Notes: generated by a model from the letters alone, not told the origin. A DNA stretch of 64,000 bases from Bacillota bacterium (GCA_023416275.1 JAEZIB010000192.1:3630-67629), one strand, 5' to 3'; numbered from the stretch's first letter, positions 7,808 to 18,014 are shown. Program-made: numbers and translations.

Positions 7808-9604
7808 TTAACTAGAAGTTAGATGATTAGTATTATAGTATGGAAGGCAAATGGTAACAGTAGTACCCTCATTAATATTGCTGTGCAAAGACACATTTCC
7901 GCCATGAAGTTGAACTAGGTGCTTGGCAATTGCTAGTCCCAGTCCCGCTCCACTGCTTTTGCGGGATTTGTCTGATTTGTAAAAACGATCCCATATATAG
8001 GGAAGCTCTTCTGCTGGTATACCGTATCCTTGATCCGTTATAGATATTTCAAATTCATTAGCGGTTATATTTATAGTAATAGTTATTTTCGTATAATTTG
8101 GTGAATATTTTATCGAATTGTCAATAAAGATTACAAATAATTGTCTGAGCCTATCATAATCACCTATAACAGGTGGTACATTTTCGGGTTTTATAAATTC
8201 AATAGCTATAGATTTTTTGTTTGCTATTGCTTGTATGCCGGTAATAATATCTATTAACAGATTTGGAATATGCACCTGTTCTTTAATGATAGAAATCTTA
8301 CCTGATTGGAGGCGTGAAAGTTCTAACAGATCACCTACAAGTCTTTCTAAACTTCGGGTTTCTGACAGCATCCTTTGGTGATATCTTGAAATATCCTCTT
8401 GTTTGTCTATAGTTCCATCCAAAAGAGCTTCGAGAGAACCCTTAATTACTGTAAGTGGTGTCCGAAATTCGTGGGAGACATTTGCAATAAAATCCTTTCT
8501 TAGCTGATCCAGGCGTTCACTTTCGCTGATGTCTTGTACTAGGGCAACGCTCCCTGTGACATTACCGCTATTGTCTATAATGGGTGATAAAGTAAATTTG
8601 AGTTTTTTATTTTTCCAGTTCTTTATTGCTTGTATAGATTTTTTTTCATTAATGGCTAATTTGAGAGAAAGGTCAATTCCGATATCTTTGAAGTCCTTTA
8701 TCAATAAATCATTTGGATAGGTAATAGGCTGATTCATTATATCTGACAGTGCAGTATTATAACTTAATGGATTTAATTCTAAATCAAAGGCTACAATACC
8801 TTCTGTAATACTGGAAATTATATCACTTAATTTGCCTTTTTCTTGAAAGAGCTGGTCAATGGTGTAACCAAGCTTTGATGCTAACTGATCTAGAGAATAA
8901 CTTAACTGACCTAATTCGTCTTTACGATTAACTCCTGTTCTAGCAGAATAGTTACCTTTTGCCATTTCTAATGCAGTATAATTCATAGCCTTTAGTGGCC
9001 TCGTAAAAAGAAGAGAATAGGAAATACCTAAAGCTATAGCAAGCAACAAGGCTATCACGATACTTAGCATTAATATACTTATAGCCTTGTTAAGGGTTGA
9101 ACTAATTCCGGTAATTGGAGCATGCAAAAAAACAGCACCAATGATATTCTTTTCAGAATCATATATTGGGACTCCAATTGTCAGAGTAGTTTCTTGATAT
9201 TCACTGCTAAAATTTTTACTAATTGATTCTTTTCCAGCTATAACTTCTTGGAGTATATTTTTGGCTTCAGCAGGCAGTGGGTCTGAATTTGATTTTTGCC
9301 CCATACCCATACCATATAATACAGCCGGGGTGCCATTATCATCGGTAATCCAAACCTTAGATTCAGTAAGCGTGTTGAGAAAACGCACAAAGCCGCCAAA
9401 GCCCATCATATGTCCGTTACTTTGAGTGTTTTCTGAGATGACCTCAGATATATTGTATGCTTGTTCAAGCATAATTTTTTCTTTATTGTCAAAGGTGTAC
9501 TGTCTAAACATCTGAATAAAAAATACTCCTATTGTAAGCATTGACAGCAATACAATTACAGCAAAGCCTGCTGTCAACTTAAAGGCAATTTTTTTGTTAA
9601 ACAT
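7808..9604 (-). CDS. Sensor histidine kinase (HAMP-PAS-HisKA)
   Basis: The 598-residue kinase has an N-terminal membrane helix, an extracytoplasmic sensor region rich in Met/Gly (GMGMGQKSN), a second helix near residue 180, a HAMP linker, a PAS-like segment, the phosphoacceptor motif VSHEFRTPL, and ATPase boxes DNSIKYS, DQGYGIP and GAGLGLAI. It is a complete PhoR/ResE-like kinase. It lies about 110 bases downstream of an OmpR-type regulator on the same strand and should phosphorylate it. The ATG at 9604 is preferred; a GTG five codons upstream is also possible. The signal is unknown. Confidence 0.92.
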   Translation of the reverse strand: MFNKKIAFKLTAGFAVIVLLSMLTIGVFFIQMFRQYTFDNKEKIMLEQAYNISEVISENTQSNGHMMGFGGFVRFLNTLTESKVWITDDNGTPAVLYGMGMGQKSNSDPLPAEAKNILQEVIAGKESISKNFSSEYQETTLTIGVPIYDSEKNIIGAVFLHAPITGISSTLNKAISILMLSIVIALLLAIALGISYSLLFTRPLKAMNYTALEMAKGNYSARTGVNRKDELGQLSYSLDQLASKLGYTIDQLFQEKGKLSDIISSITEGIVAFDLELNPLSYNTALSDIMNQPITYPNDLLIKDFKDIGIDLSLKLAINEKKSIQAIKNWKNKKLKFTLSPIIDNSGNVTGSVALVQDISESERLDQLRKDFIANVSHEFRTPLTVIKGSLEALLDGTIDKQEDISRYHQRMLSETRSLERLVGDLLELSRLQSGKISIIKEQVHIPNLLIDIITGIQAIANKKSIAIEFIKPENVPPVIGDYDRLRQLFVIFIDNSIKYSPNYTKITITINITANEFEISITDQGYGIPAEELPYIWDRFYKSDKSRKSSGAGLGLAIAKHLVQLHGGNVSLHSNINEGTTVTICLPYYNTNHLTSS

Positions 9605-9713
9605 AGTGAATCCATACACTAATTTGTTAAATCTCAGTATTAGTTATGGGTTTGTCCCCCCTTTGTCCCAATTTGTAAGAAATTACGTTATTTACATTTC
9701 CTATCAGTGGGGT

Positions 9714-10412
9714 TTATGTTTTGTCAGCTCTCACTTCAAATTTGTATCCTACACCCCATATAGTCTTGATGTCCCAACTTAAAGTATCAGTTATTCCAAT
9801 TTTAGCTCTAAGTCTTTTAATATGCGTGTCTACAGTACGTGCATCACCAAAATATTCGTAGCCCCATACACTATTTAAAAGGTTGTCCCGTGAAAAAACT
9901 TTTCCAGGATTACTAGCTAAAAGCCATAATATTTCTATTTCTTTTTTGGTAAGTGAGATGGAATTCTGATTGATTTTAACTTCATAATCGGCAATGTTTA
10001 TTTCCAGATTAGGATAAGTAATAATGTCCTTTTTTTGTTCATCTGGAATGTCAACTCTCCTTAAAATTGCTCGTATTCTTGCCATGACTTCAGCGGGGCT
10101 GAAGGGTTTTACGATGTAGTCGTCTGCACCGATATCAAGACCCATTATGCGGTCAGCATCTTCACCTTTAGCAGTAATCATTATAATAGGAACGTTTGAA
10201 CTTTTTCGAATTTGACGGCACACTTCAAAACCATCTTTTTTTGGCATCATAACATCAAGTAATATTAAAATCGGAGAATGCTCTTCGAATATTTTTAAGG
10301 CAGCATTTCCATCGTGTGCAAGAATAGGGGTAAAGCCTTCTTTTATAACATAAGTCTTTAATATGTCCAGAATTCCATCATTATCATCTGCAATAAGAAT
10401 ATATTTTTCCAT
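9714..10412 (-). CDS. OmpR/PhoB-family response regulator
   Basis: This 232-residue protein has a receiver domain (IADDN, phosphoacceptor Asp in ILLDVMMPKKDG, switch Lys in IVKPFSP) and a C-terminal winged helix ending in RTVDTHIKRLRAKI and WGVGYKFE. It pairs with the kinase gene downstream. Its start codon follows directly on a copy of the dispersed leader element (GGGCGCAGGAGGTTT then ATG), so its translation may be gated by that RNA structure. Confidence 0.94.
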   Translation of the reverse strand: MEKYILIADDNDGILDILKTYVIKEGFTPILAHDGNAALKIFEEHSPILILLDVMMPKKDGFEVCRQIRKSSNVPIIMITAKGEDADRIMGLDIGADDYIVKPFSPAEVMARIRAILRRVDIPDEQKKDIITYPNLEINIADYEVKINQNSISLTKKEIEILWLLASNPGKVFSRDNLLNSVWGYEYFGDARTVDTHIKRLRAKIGITDTLSWDIKTIWGVGYKFEVRADKT

Positions 10413-10640
10413 AAACCTCCTGCGCCCACTCTGGGCAAAATATGGTTAAGACTTCAGTGAGAACTTCTGCTTAGCAGAGGTACGCTAGTAATTTTAGAAG
10501 TTATATCTAAATCCTTTCAAGCTAACCTCCACGACGACTTACGGCCCAAAAAGGTGAAACTATCGAGGCGTTACGCAATTTTTGTATCGCTAAAAACTAC
10601 AAAAAGCTGCTCGCTGCTTTTTGATATACGAAGAGAGCGA
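10413..10640 (-). promoter_or_regulatory. Structured leader repeat upstream of the response regulator
   Basis: Read on the minus strand, the last part is ACCTCTGC, then a hairpin GCCC-AGAGT-GGGC, then GCAGGAGGT just before the ATG. ACCTCTGC can pair with GCAGGAGGT, the same anti-Shine-Dalgarno layout as in the 376-682 and 26654-26893 copies but with different bases. A second, more degenerate unit (TCGTGGAGGTTAGC) and a hairpin CAAAAAGC/GCTTTTTG lie further upstream. Confidence 0.65.
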
Positions 10641-10835
10641 TGGATGCACGAAATGTAAACTTGGCATTTTTTAGCTTTACCTGTATTTCGGCAATTATTC
10701 CAATCAAGCTTAGTCATTAATTTTTCAAAATGTCACAGTTGATTCGAACTTTTGTCAAAGTTTTGCCACAAATGCTTCTTATAATAAAAGCATAAAGTAA
10801 CAACAAACAAAATAAAAAAAGGAGCGTGTGTTTTT

Positions 10836-11282
10836 ATGAAAAATATTAAAAGGCTTATTGCAGTAGTAGTATCAGTATGTGTAGTAAGTGCAGCCGGAAT
10901 AGTGTATGCTGCAGAAATCAAAACTCCTGCAGAAATTGCAGCTGCAGTAACAGGCAAAAGTGTTACTGATATAGCTGAGGAGAGAGCAGAAGGAAAAACT
11001 TATGGAGCTATAGCAGATGAAGCAGGGAAATTGGATGAATTTAAATCTCAAATGCTTGAACAGAAAAAAGCTCTATTAGATCAAAAAGTGAAAGATGGAG
11101 AAATTACTCAGCAGCAAGCAGATGAAATTTACAATACTATTAAAAATAATCAGTTATTGTGTGATGGTACTGGAAATGGAAAGCTAGGTAAGCAAAATGG
11201 AATGGGATGTGGAAATGGCCAAGGAATGGGAAGTAGAAGAGGTCAGGGTCAAGGTATGATATGTGGTGCCATTAACAAATAA
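10836..11282 (+). CDS. Secreted small DUF2680-like protein
   Basis: The 148-residue protein starts with a signal peptide (cleavage likely after VYA near residue 25), followed by a helical region with EQKKALLDQKVKDGEITQQQADEIYN, which resembles DUF2680-type proteins, and a Gly/Gln/Met-rich tail with two Cys. It is transcribed away from the two-component genes and may be a target of that system; this is inferred only from position. Function unknown. AAAGGAG precedes the start. Confidence 0.7.
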   Translation: MKNIKRLIAVVVSVCVVSAAGIVYAAEIKTPAEIAAAVTGKSVTDIAEERAEGKTYGAIADEAGKLDEFKSQMLEQKKALLDQKVKDGEITQQQADEIYNTIKNNQLLCDGTGNGKLGKQNGMGCGNGQGMGSRRGQGQGMICGAINK

Positions 11283-11328
11283 ATTGGGATGGTGCGGAAT
11301 ATTTAAAGTTTGGCTTATATAGACAAAT

Positions 11329-11373
11329 GCTATAGCTCCCATAAGCAAATACAGAGCTAATGGGGGCTATAGC
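11329..11373. terminator. Hairpin between convergent genes
   Basis: GCTATAGCTCCCAT (11329-11342) and ATGGGGGCTATAGC (11360-11373) form a 14-base-pair stem with one wobble pair. It sits in the convergent gap between the DUF2680-like gene and the thioredoxin reductase gene, so bidirectional termination is likely. Confidence 0.65.
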
Positions 11374-11530
11374 AAGAAATTGCTTCGCAAAGCTAGCTTG
11401 AATAATACGAAGTTTGCATATCCTCCATTCATTGTTCTCCTCTCATATCAAAAAGCTGAGAGCAGCTGTTTGTGGAGTTGTGTATTCTAGCAATGACCAT
11501 ACACAGTTTGATATTATTTGAACTCTTAGA

Positions 11531-12880
11531 CTAATATTCAACGGCTTCCTTCAAAAATGAGTTTTCAATACTGTAGACTAAATTTTGCTGATTAAAGCTC
11601 TGCAGACTATGAACATATTTTTCAGACATAATTCCTGCCACTGCACCATCAGCAGCAGCTGTAACCACTTGTCTAACTAGCTTTGTCCGTATGTCTCCTG
11701 CGGCAAAAACCCCAGGTAAATTTGTTTTTGTATCCTCTGATGCAACAATATAGCCGGCTTTATTTGTTCTTACCTGTCCCGAGAACATATGGGTAAGAGG
11801 CGCTGTTCCAATTTGTACAAAAGCGCCTTCTGTGGGGAAATCAGTTAATTCACCTGTTTTTATATTTTCTAATATTACACTTGTCAGTAATTTACCAGAA
11901 CCTATAATCTTTTTAACTACAGTATTTGTTATGAAATTAATTTTCTTATTACCTTGAGCATCAGAAAGAGTTGCCCTTGTCGCTTTAAACTTATTTGATT
12001 GGTTAATTATAGTTACATGGCTTGCAAATTTAGTTAGAAATATAGCCTCTTCTATGGCTGAACTCTCACTACCAACAACTATTATGTTTCGGTTTTGGTA
12101 CATTGCACCATCACAGGTTGCACAATAATGGACTCCTCTTCCTTTAAAGTAATCTGCTCCTTCCGCCTTTAATAGTTTTGGCTGAGCGCCTGAGGCAATG
12201 ATTACAGCCTTTGAATAAAAGTCAGTATCCTCTGTAAGGATGTGTTTAATATTTCCAGTCAATTCAACTTTAAATATTTCCTTCAAGTCTTCGATTATTG
12301 TACCAAATGAAAGAGCTTGATTTCTCATGTTTTCAATTAATTCTTTACCTTTTATGACACCTGGAGTACCTGGATAATTTGCCACGTGATATGTGGAGCC
12401 TGTTTTACCGCCGAGAATACTTTCATCAATTACAACGGTTTTCATTTTTGATCTAGAGGCATATATGGCAGAAGAAAGACCTGCTACTCCAGCTCCTATA
12501 ACAATTACATCACAGTCAACACGCTTTGATGTAACTTTGGGAGCATAATCGCCAAGTAGTTCTTCAATAGCTTTTCTCATCTGAGATTTATTTATAAAAC
12601 CATTAAGCCTTTGTCCTACTTCCTTACCATTTTTGTAAAATAGAACTGTGGGACTGCTGGTGACGTTTATACTATTGGTAAAGGCTTTATTGGCTTGACC
12701 TAGAATTTTAATAAACTTTATTTGATCGCCATATTTTTCAGCCATTCTTTCATAGATAGGATTTAAAATCTCACACGGAGGACATTCATAAGAATAAAAG
12801 TCTATAATAACTGGGATTTTACTATTTAAAACAACATTTTCAAAATCTCCGCTATTAATGTATTCTATTTTTTTACTCAT
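11531..12880 (-). CDS. Thioredoxin-thioredoxin reductase fusion protein
   Basis: The 449-residue protein joins an N-terminal thioredoxin domain (about residues 1-110, with CPPC in YECPPCEIL) to an NADPH/FAD thioredoxin reductase (FAD motif GAGVAGLSSA, redox centre CATCDG, nucleotide motif VVGSESSAIEEA, and AAGDIRTK). Both disulfide centres are intact. It should reduce its own or other thioredoxins in the cytoplasm. The ATG at 12880 follows AAAGGAATTG and starts the thioredoxin domain; a longer open frame upstream has no family support. The domain order is the reverse of the better known reductase-thioredoxin fusions. Confidence 0.9.
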   Translation of the reverse strand: MSKKIEYINSGDFENVVLNSKIPVIIDFYSYECPPCEILNPIYERMAEKYGDQIKFIKILGQANKAFTNSINVTSSPTVLFYKNGKEVGQRLNGFINKSQMRKAIEELLGDYAPKVTSKRVDCDVIVIGAGVAGLSSAIYASRSKMKTVVIDESILGGKTGSTYHVANYPGTPGVIKGKELIENMRNQALSFGTIIEDLKEIFKVELTGNIKHILTEDTDFYSKAVIIASGAQPKLLKAEGADYFKGRGVHYCATCDGAMYQNRNIIVVGSESSAIEEAIFLTKFASHVTIINQSNKFKATRATLSDAQGNKKINFITNTVVKKIIGSGKLLTSVILENIKTGELTDFPTEGAFVQIGTAPLTHMFSGQVRTNKAGYIVASEDTKTNLPGVFAAGDIRTKLVRQVVTAAADGAVAGIMSEKYVHSLQSFNQQNLVYSIENSFLKEAVEY

Positions 12881-13144
12881 ATTATCAATTCCTTTCGATT
12901 TTAAAGGTTTAATACTTAATGAAAAATGTAATCGCCTAATATAGCCTTTATTCTTTCCATTGTACATACATGAATATTCATGCTTCAATCTATGAGAAAC
13001 ATTTTGAAAAGCTTCACTAAAGTACATAATTTGACTTAAAACTCATATTTGATTTGTTTGGGCTTTTTAAAATATATATTGTACTTAGTAAATTAGTTTT
13101 GCTTACTTTTATTTAAAATATATGATAAAATAAAAGTATGAAAC

Positions 13145-13198
13145 AACGTGTGGTTTTGATAAACGTAATTCCGGTTGTCAAAGCTACACGTTATTTTT
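13145..13198 (+). terminator. Intrinsic terminator-like hairpin ahead of the carD-like gene
   Basis: A 17-base-pair stem with three wobble pairs (AACGTGTGG arm to CTACACGTT arm) is followed by TTATTTTTGT on the plus strand. No gene on that strand lies immediately upstream, so it could be a leader attenuator for the carD-like gene or the end of a short transcript. Confidence 0.55.
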
Positions 13199-13220
13199 GT
13201 AAAAGATCAAAGGTTTAAAT

Positions 13221-13249
13221 TAATTTGCATTTAAAATGTGGAATCACAT
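13221..13249 (+). repeat. 29-bp dispersed repeat (copy 1)
   Basis: The segment containing TTTGCATTTAAAAT and GGAATCACAT recurs in inverse orientation at 28864-28892 with a single mismatch. Both copies are about 25-65 bases upstream of a plus-strand start codon. Confidence 0.75.
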
Positions 13250-13314
13250 AAAAATCGAATGAAAACTTGAATTAAGAAGATACAAACACAAAATAATTAA
13301 TAAGAAGATTGGGG

Positions 13315-13857
13315 ATGTTAGAAAAAATTATGTATCAGATTGGCGATTTGATTATTTACGGAAGCTATGGAGCTTGTAGAGTAGAAGCAATAGGGACACC
13401 TGATATTTCTGGACTAGATGAAACCAGAATATATTATACACTTTGTCCATTTTATCAAAATGGAAAGGTATTTACACCCATTGATACAAGCGTGTTTATG
13501 AGGCCAATTATTACATATGAAAAAGCACAACAGCTTATAGACATTATTCCAAGCATTAGAACAGAGTCTAATATTTCAAACAATTCAAAATTAGTTGAAG
13601 TACAATATCAGGAATCTATGCAGTCCCATGAATGTAGCGATTTAATCAAAGTTATTAAGACTGTTTATACTAAGAGGGTGATTGCAGTGGAACAGGGGAA
13701 AAAACTTGGGCAGATAGATGAGCGTTATATGAAAAAAGCCGAAGATTTGCTTTATGGTGAGTTAGCAGTAGCTTTAGGCATACCAAGGGATGATGTGAAA
13801 AGCTATATAGAAGAAAGAGTTGATAAGGCGAATAACGGGTTGGCAATAAATAGCTAG
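13315..13857 (+). CDS. CarD/CdnL-family transcriptional regulator
   Basis: The product (about 181 residues) has the CarD N-terminal RNA-polymerase-interacting domain, MYQIGDLIIYGSYGACRVEAIG, followed by a helical C-terminal domain that contains LIKVIKTVYTKR and ERYMKKAEDLLYGELAVALGIP. Such proteins bind the RNA polymerase beta subunit and stabilise open complexes. The start is uncertain: TTG 13309, ATG 13315 and ATG 13330 are all possible, and the last aligns best with family starts, but none has a strong ribosome-binding site. A terminator follows. Confidence 0.87.
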   Translation: MLEKIMYQIGDLIIYGSYGACRVEAIGTPDISGLDETRIYYTLCPFYQNGKVFTPIDTSVFMRPIITYEKAQQLIDIIPSIRTESNISNNSKLVEVQYQESMQSHECSDLIKVIKTVYTKRVIAVEQGKKLGQIDERYMKKAEDLLYGELAVALGIPRDDVKSYIEERVDKANNGLAINS

Positions 13858-13886
13858 TTACCATAACAGATTAATATAACCACATT

Positions 13887-13928
13887 AAAAACAGTAAATC
13901 ATTTTTTATATGATTTGCTGTTTTTGCT
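13887..13928 (+). terminator. Intrinsic terminator after the carD-like gene
   Basis: AAAAACAGTAAATCAT and ATGATTTGCTGTTTTT form a stem of 15-16 pairs with a short T-rich loop, followed by T-rich sequence. Confidence 0.8.
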
Positions 13929-14260
13929 TTTAAACATAAAACTTTTGTAAAATAAATATCACAAAAATGTAAAAGTTAGCAAAATTAAGCTTAAATAACA
14001 ATAATTAAAGGAAATAGAAGGAAAAAATAGGTATAAAATCATATAATGCTCAAAATAAACATTATGAAGATTGTTTTTATATATTAAAAACCTTACAATG
14101 ACTTTAAATATTTCATGCATGTTTGAGAACTAATTACAACAAAAATAAAATGTAGGGACAAAATTGCTTTAAGTGTTATCAATATAATATTTAAGGATTA
14201 GCTTTAGGTTAAAAGTGCATAAAAATATTCAAAATCTAATTACATAAGGAGCAAAAACAA

Positions 14261-17200
14261 ATGAAAGCTAAAAAGCTACTATGTTCTGCATTATTATCAG
14301 TAGGAATCTTTGCAAGTAGTTTAACACCAGCACTTGCATCACAAAGTACTGATAGCGGTATTAAAGGCAGTATATCTTCGTCGTTTGATATACAAAAAGA
14401 GGATAGCTTCTCGCCCAAGATTTCTGCAATTGATGATATAATTCATCCTACATTTATTTCAGGAGAATTAACTGAGAAGTCTGACCAATCGCCAGAAAAA
14501 ATAGTTGAGAAATATTATGGTAAAAATTTATCCTCCGATACAAGCAACGAGATAGCAATGCAATTTAAATTGGATAAGCCAGTTAAAAAGGATAAGCAAT
14601 TCAAGAAAACTGAGCAATATAAGAACAAAAGAGGTAAAACCATTATAAAAACAACACAGACCTACAATGGTGTTCCTGTTTTTGGTACTAATCAAAGCTA
14701 TATTGTTAATAGTGATGGCGTAATCGAATGTGTAATAGGAAGTACAGTTGAAGACATAGAAAGCAAAGTGACTTCATCTGAAAGCTCAATACATACTACG
14801 CAGCAGGATGCTTTAAATGCAGTAGAAAAGAATTTAGGGTTTAAACCTGAATATGTAGAAAATCCTAAGTTTGATATGGTACTTTATCCTGTTGGTGATA
14901 AATATGTTTATTCCTATATGGTAAGCGTAGATTATATTAAGCCAGAACTTGGTGGTTATACTTATTATGTCGATGCAAATAGTTTGTATATTCTTGAGAA
15001 ATTAAATCATGTAGCTAGTGCGGAGCAAGCTGCTACGGGAACGGGTATAGGACAACAATTTGGGAATCAAACGGAACAATTGCCATTACAAATAGTTCAT
15101 GATGATACCACAAATACATACTATCTTCAAAATGCAACTGGAAATTTTAAAACAGTTAACAAAGCTGAAACAAGGTTTAGTGAACTAAATGATAATTGCT
15201 TCGACTCTGGAACATCAACAAACTATCAACAGGATGCAGTTGATGCACATTATAATATCACATATGTATTGAATTTCTTTGAAGACAGGTTTTCAAGAAT
15301 TGGTACAAAAGATGATCCTTCTAGCAGTACATATAAAGTCATTATTGATGAGACTAATACAGAAGTAAATGCATATGGTTCACAGGATAGCGTACAAATT
15401 TGTACTGGACGTGGCAGTGCGAATAGAAGTATGGCCTGCTGTTTAGATGTAGCAGCACATGAGTTTACTCATGGTATGCTATTTGCAGAAGGTTTGGGTT
15501 TTGGTGACGGTTTTAAAGAAATAGATTCCTTGCATGAAGGCTTGGCTGATGTGTTTGGTACAGTCTGTGAGTACTTTTACTTTAAGGACAATGAAACTGT
15601 TAAGCACAGTGGTACCAGCTTTGATTGGAACAATGCAGAAGATGCTATTGTAAGTACGAATAACTCAGAAGATGTTATAGTTGCTGGTGCTAGAGATTGT
15701 GCTAATCCTGTTGTTGACAATTATGATAAGTACATTGCTAGGAGAGCTGAATCACACTTGGGTGGAGGCGTTATTACAAAGGCGGCATATCTTATTGCAG
15801 AGGGTGGAACTCATAATGGAAAGATCGTCGATGCAATTTCTAACGATAAAGATACTGCATATTTAAAGCTTGCAGAGATATTCTATGATGTTATCGATAA
15901 TCATATGAACACAATAACCAATTTTAAACAATTTGCTGAGGCTACCGTTTTTTCTGCAGAAGAATTATATCCAAATACATCAGCAGCTCAGACTGTAAAT
16001 GATGCTTTTGCTGCAGTAGGTGTATTAGTGCCGGAGGAAGCACCTACAAACTTTACTGAGACTGGCAGGAACGGTATGAACATAGATTTCAGCTGGAATG
16101 GCATATTAGGGCACAAATATGCGATATATAGGAGAAACGTTCTTACAAAAACTCTTGATAAAGTAATGGAAACAACTAATACTACATCTACTGTTGAGAC
16201 TATATATGGAAGCTGGGATTACTTTGTTGCAGAAGTTGATGTTAACGGAGATAGGATTTCTGGATATAGTAATGCGGTTACAATAGCAATTTTTAAACCA
16301 GGTCCGCAAAATTTAGAGGTAACCGGCATAAATGGATTAAATGTTTCTTTAAGCTGGCAGGATAGATTTCCTAATACGACAGTTTATATAGAAGTACGCG
16401 AGAGAGATGGATCAAGTGCTGCTGCTGATTATTCTGACACAGGAACTTGTACAATTGGATGTCCTCATTATGACAGCTACGATATCACTGTGGCAGAATA
16501 TGCAACAAATGGTTTTCAGTATAATAGAATTTCAGAATTTAGCAATGTGGTTACTGTTGATACACATATAACTGCTATTGAAAATTTAAGAATGACGGGC
16601 AGAAATGGCTCTAATATTGAATTTAGCTGGGATGGAACAGCGGGTAATAACTATTCCTTGTATAGGAAATTTACAGCATCGACAAGTGCTCCTGAGAAAG
16701 TGACAGGTTCAAGTACAAATGGTACTTCAGCTAGCATAGTTGCTTTAAATGGTATGTATGATTACTATGTTGTGCAAGAAACAGCTAGTGGTGAGAGAAT
16801 GTCTCACTTTGGTGATCCTGTAACAGTGGAAAACTATTTGGCGGCTCCTACAAATTTTGAAACAACATCTATAGACGATAATAGGTATAATGTGCGTTGG
16901 GATGGACCGGCAAGAAGATGTGCTATATTTTATAGGCCTACGGGAACAACATCTGCTCCTAGCAGAAGTTTCAATTCTATACTTAGTACGACATACACTA
17001 TTTATTCACTCTTGGGCAGCAACCAATACTTTGTAGCAGAAGTAGATGTATATGGGAATAGACTCTCAGAATTTAGTGCTCCTCTTACTATCGAAAGGTT
17101 TCAAACTGCTCCTACAAACTTTCAAATGACAAATAAGGAAGGCTCCTTAGCCCAATTTAGCTGGGATGAGGCATCAGATTACGTCTATGAATATAGAATA

Positions 17201-17908
17201 TACAGTAAACTTTCTGGCTCGGCAAATGACCCTGTAGAGGTCACTAATGCAATTACATCTACTACAACAGGTAGCGCTGTCACTTTAGATGGAACTTATG
17301 ACTACTATTTAGCAGAGGTCAATATTCTTGGAAATAGAATTTCAGAATATAGTAATGCCGTTACTATTACAAACTATTTGGCTCCTACGAATTTTACAAT
17401 GTCCTATAAAAGTGGTTTGAACGTAGAATTCACTTGGAATGGTACATCAGGAAGCAGTTATTCAATATATAGAAAGGTTACAGGAACAACAGGTGATCCT
17501 GAAAGAGTGACAGACCCAACATCTAATACAATATGCTCGCTTGATACATTAACGGGCAGCTATGATTACTACGTAGCTAAAGTTGATGCAAATGGAAATA
17601 GACTTTCAGACTTTAGTAATGCTTTTACAGTACCTACGTATGAATTTGCTCCTTCAAATTTCACAATGACTTCCCAGATTGGAGCTGTAGCATTCTTCAG
17701 CTGGACGGGTATTTCAGGAAATAGCTATAAGATATATAAAAGGGCTACAGGTACTGCAGATGCTCTTGAAGAAGTATATGCGACAACTAATACTACAGGT
17801 TTTGCATATGTGTATGATGGTAGCTATGATTTCTATGTAGCGCAGGTGGATTCTAATGGATATAGAATTTCAAACTATAGCACTGTGGTAACTGTTGAGG
17901 CAGTATAG
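14261..17908 (+). CDS. Secreted thermolysin-like M4 metalloprotease with seven C-terminal repeats
   Basis: The 1215-residue preproprotein has a signal peptide (to about ALA, residue 27), an FTP/PepSY propeptide (about 60-250), and an M4 catalytic domain with the zinc motif HEFTH and the third ligand in HEGLADVFG; the C-terminal catalytic half is present (GGGVITKAAYLIAEGGTHNG). From about residue 590 there are seven repeats of about 90 residues, each starting APTNF-like and containing a W in FSWNG, YSIYRK and RISEYSN; these look like fibronectin-type beta modules. It is probably an extracellular neutral protease. It stands alone with its own upstream region and terminator. Confidence 0.93.
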   Translation: MKAKKLLCSALLSVGIFASSLTPALASQSTDSGIKGSISSSFDIQKEDSFSPKISAIDDIIHPTFISGELTEKSDQSPEKIVEKYYGKNLSSDTSNEIAMQFKLDKPVKKDKQFKKTEQYKNKRGKTIIKTTQTYNGVPVFGTNQSYIVNSDGVIECVIGSTVEDIESKVTSSESSIHTTQQDALNAVEKNLGFKPEYVENPKFDMVLYPVGDKYVYSYMVSVDYIKPELGGYTYYVDANSLYILEKLNHVASAEQAATGTGIGQQFGNQTEQLPLQIVHDDTTNTYYLQNATGNFKTVNKAETRFSELNDNCFDSGTSTNYQQDAVDAHYNITYVLNFFEDRFSRIGTKDDPSSSTYKVIIDETNTEVNAYGSQDSVQICTGRGSANRSMACCLDVAAHEFTHGMLFAEGLGFGDGFKEIDSLHEGLADVFGTVCEYFYFKDNETVKHSGTSFDWNNAEDAIVSTNNSEDVIVAGARDCANPVVDNYDKYIARRAESHLGGGVITKAAYLIAEGGTHNGKIVDAISNDKDTAYLKLAEIFYDVIDNHMNTITNFKQFAEATVFSAEELYPNTSAAQTVNDAFAAVGVLVPEEAPTNFTETGRNGMNIDFSWNGILGHKYAIYRRNVLTKTLDKVMETTNTTSTVETIYGSWDYFVAEVDVNGDRISGYSNAVTIAIFKPGPQNLEVTGINGLNVSLSWQDRFPNTTVYIEVRERDGSSAAADYSDTGTCTIGCPHYDSYDITVAEYATNGFQYNRISEFSNVVTVDTHITAIENLRMTGRNGSNIEFSWDGTAGNNYSLYRKFTASTSAPEKVTGSSTNGTSASIVALNGMYDYYVVQETASGERMSHFGDPVTVENYLAAPTNFETTSIDDNRYNVRWDGPARRCAIFYRPTGTTSAPSRSFNSILSTTYTIYSLLGSNQYFVAEVDVYGNRLSEFSAPLTIERFQTAPTNFQMTNKEGSLAQFSWDEASDYVYEYRIYSKLSGSANDPVEVTNAITSTTTGSAVTLDGTYDYYLAEVNILGNRISEYSNAVTITNYLAPTNFTMSYKSGLNVEFTWNGTSGSSYSIYRKVTGTTGDPERVTDPTSNTICSLDTLTGSYDYYVAKVDANGNRLSDFSNAFTVPTYEFAPSNFTMTSQIGAVAFFSWTGISGNSYKIYKRATGTADALEEVYATTNTTGFAYVYDGSYDFYVAQVDSNGYRISNYSTVVTVEAV

Positions 17909-17925
17909 CTAAAATTATCAGTACA

Positions 17926-17950
17926 GGCGCTTACTTTTATAGTGAGCGCC
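17926..17950 (+). terminator. Hairpin after the M4 protease gene
   Basis: GGCGCTTAC and GTGAGCGCC form a GC-rich 9-base-pair stem shortly after the stop codon. A T-rich run follows only after about 20 bases, so it may act as a terminator or a 3' stabiliser. Confidence 0.6.
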
Positions 17951-18014
17951 CGTATACTTAAATTGTTTTTAGGGCAAATTTTACATTGTATAACCATTTA
18001 ATAATTATTTATCT

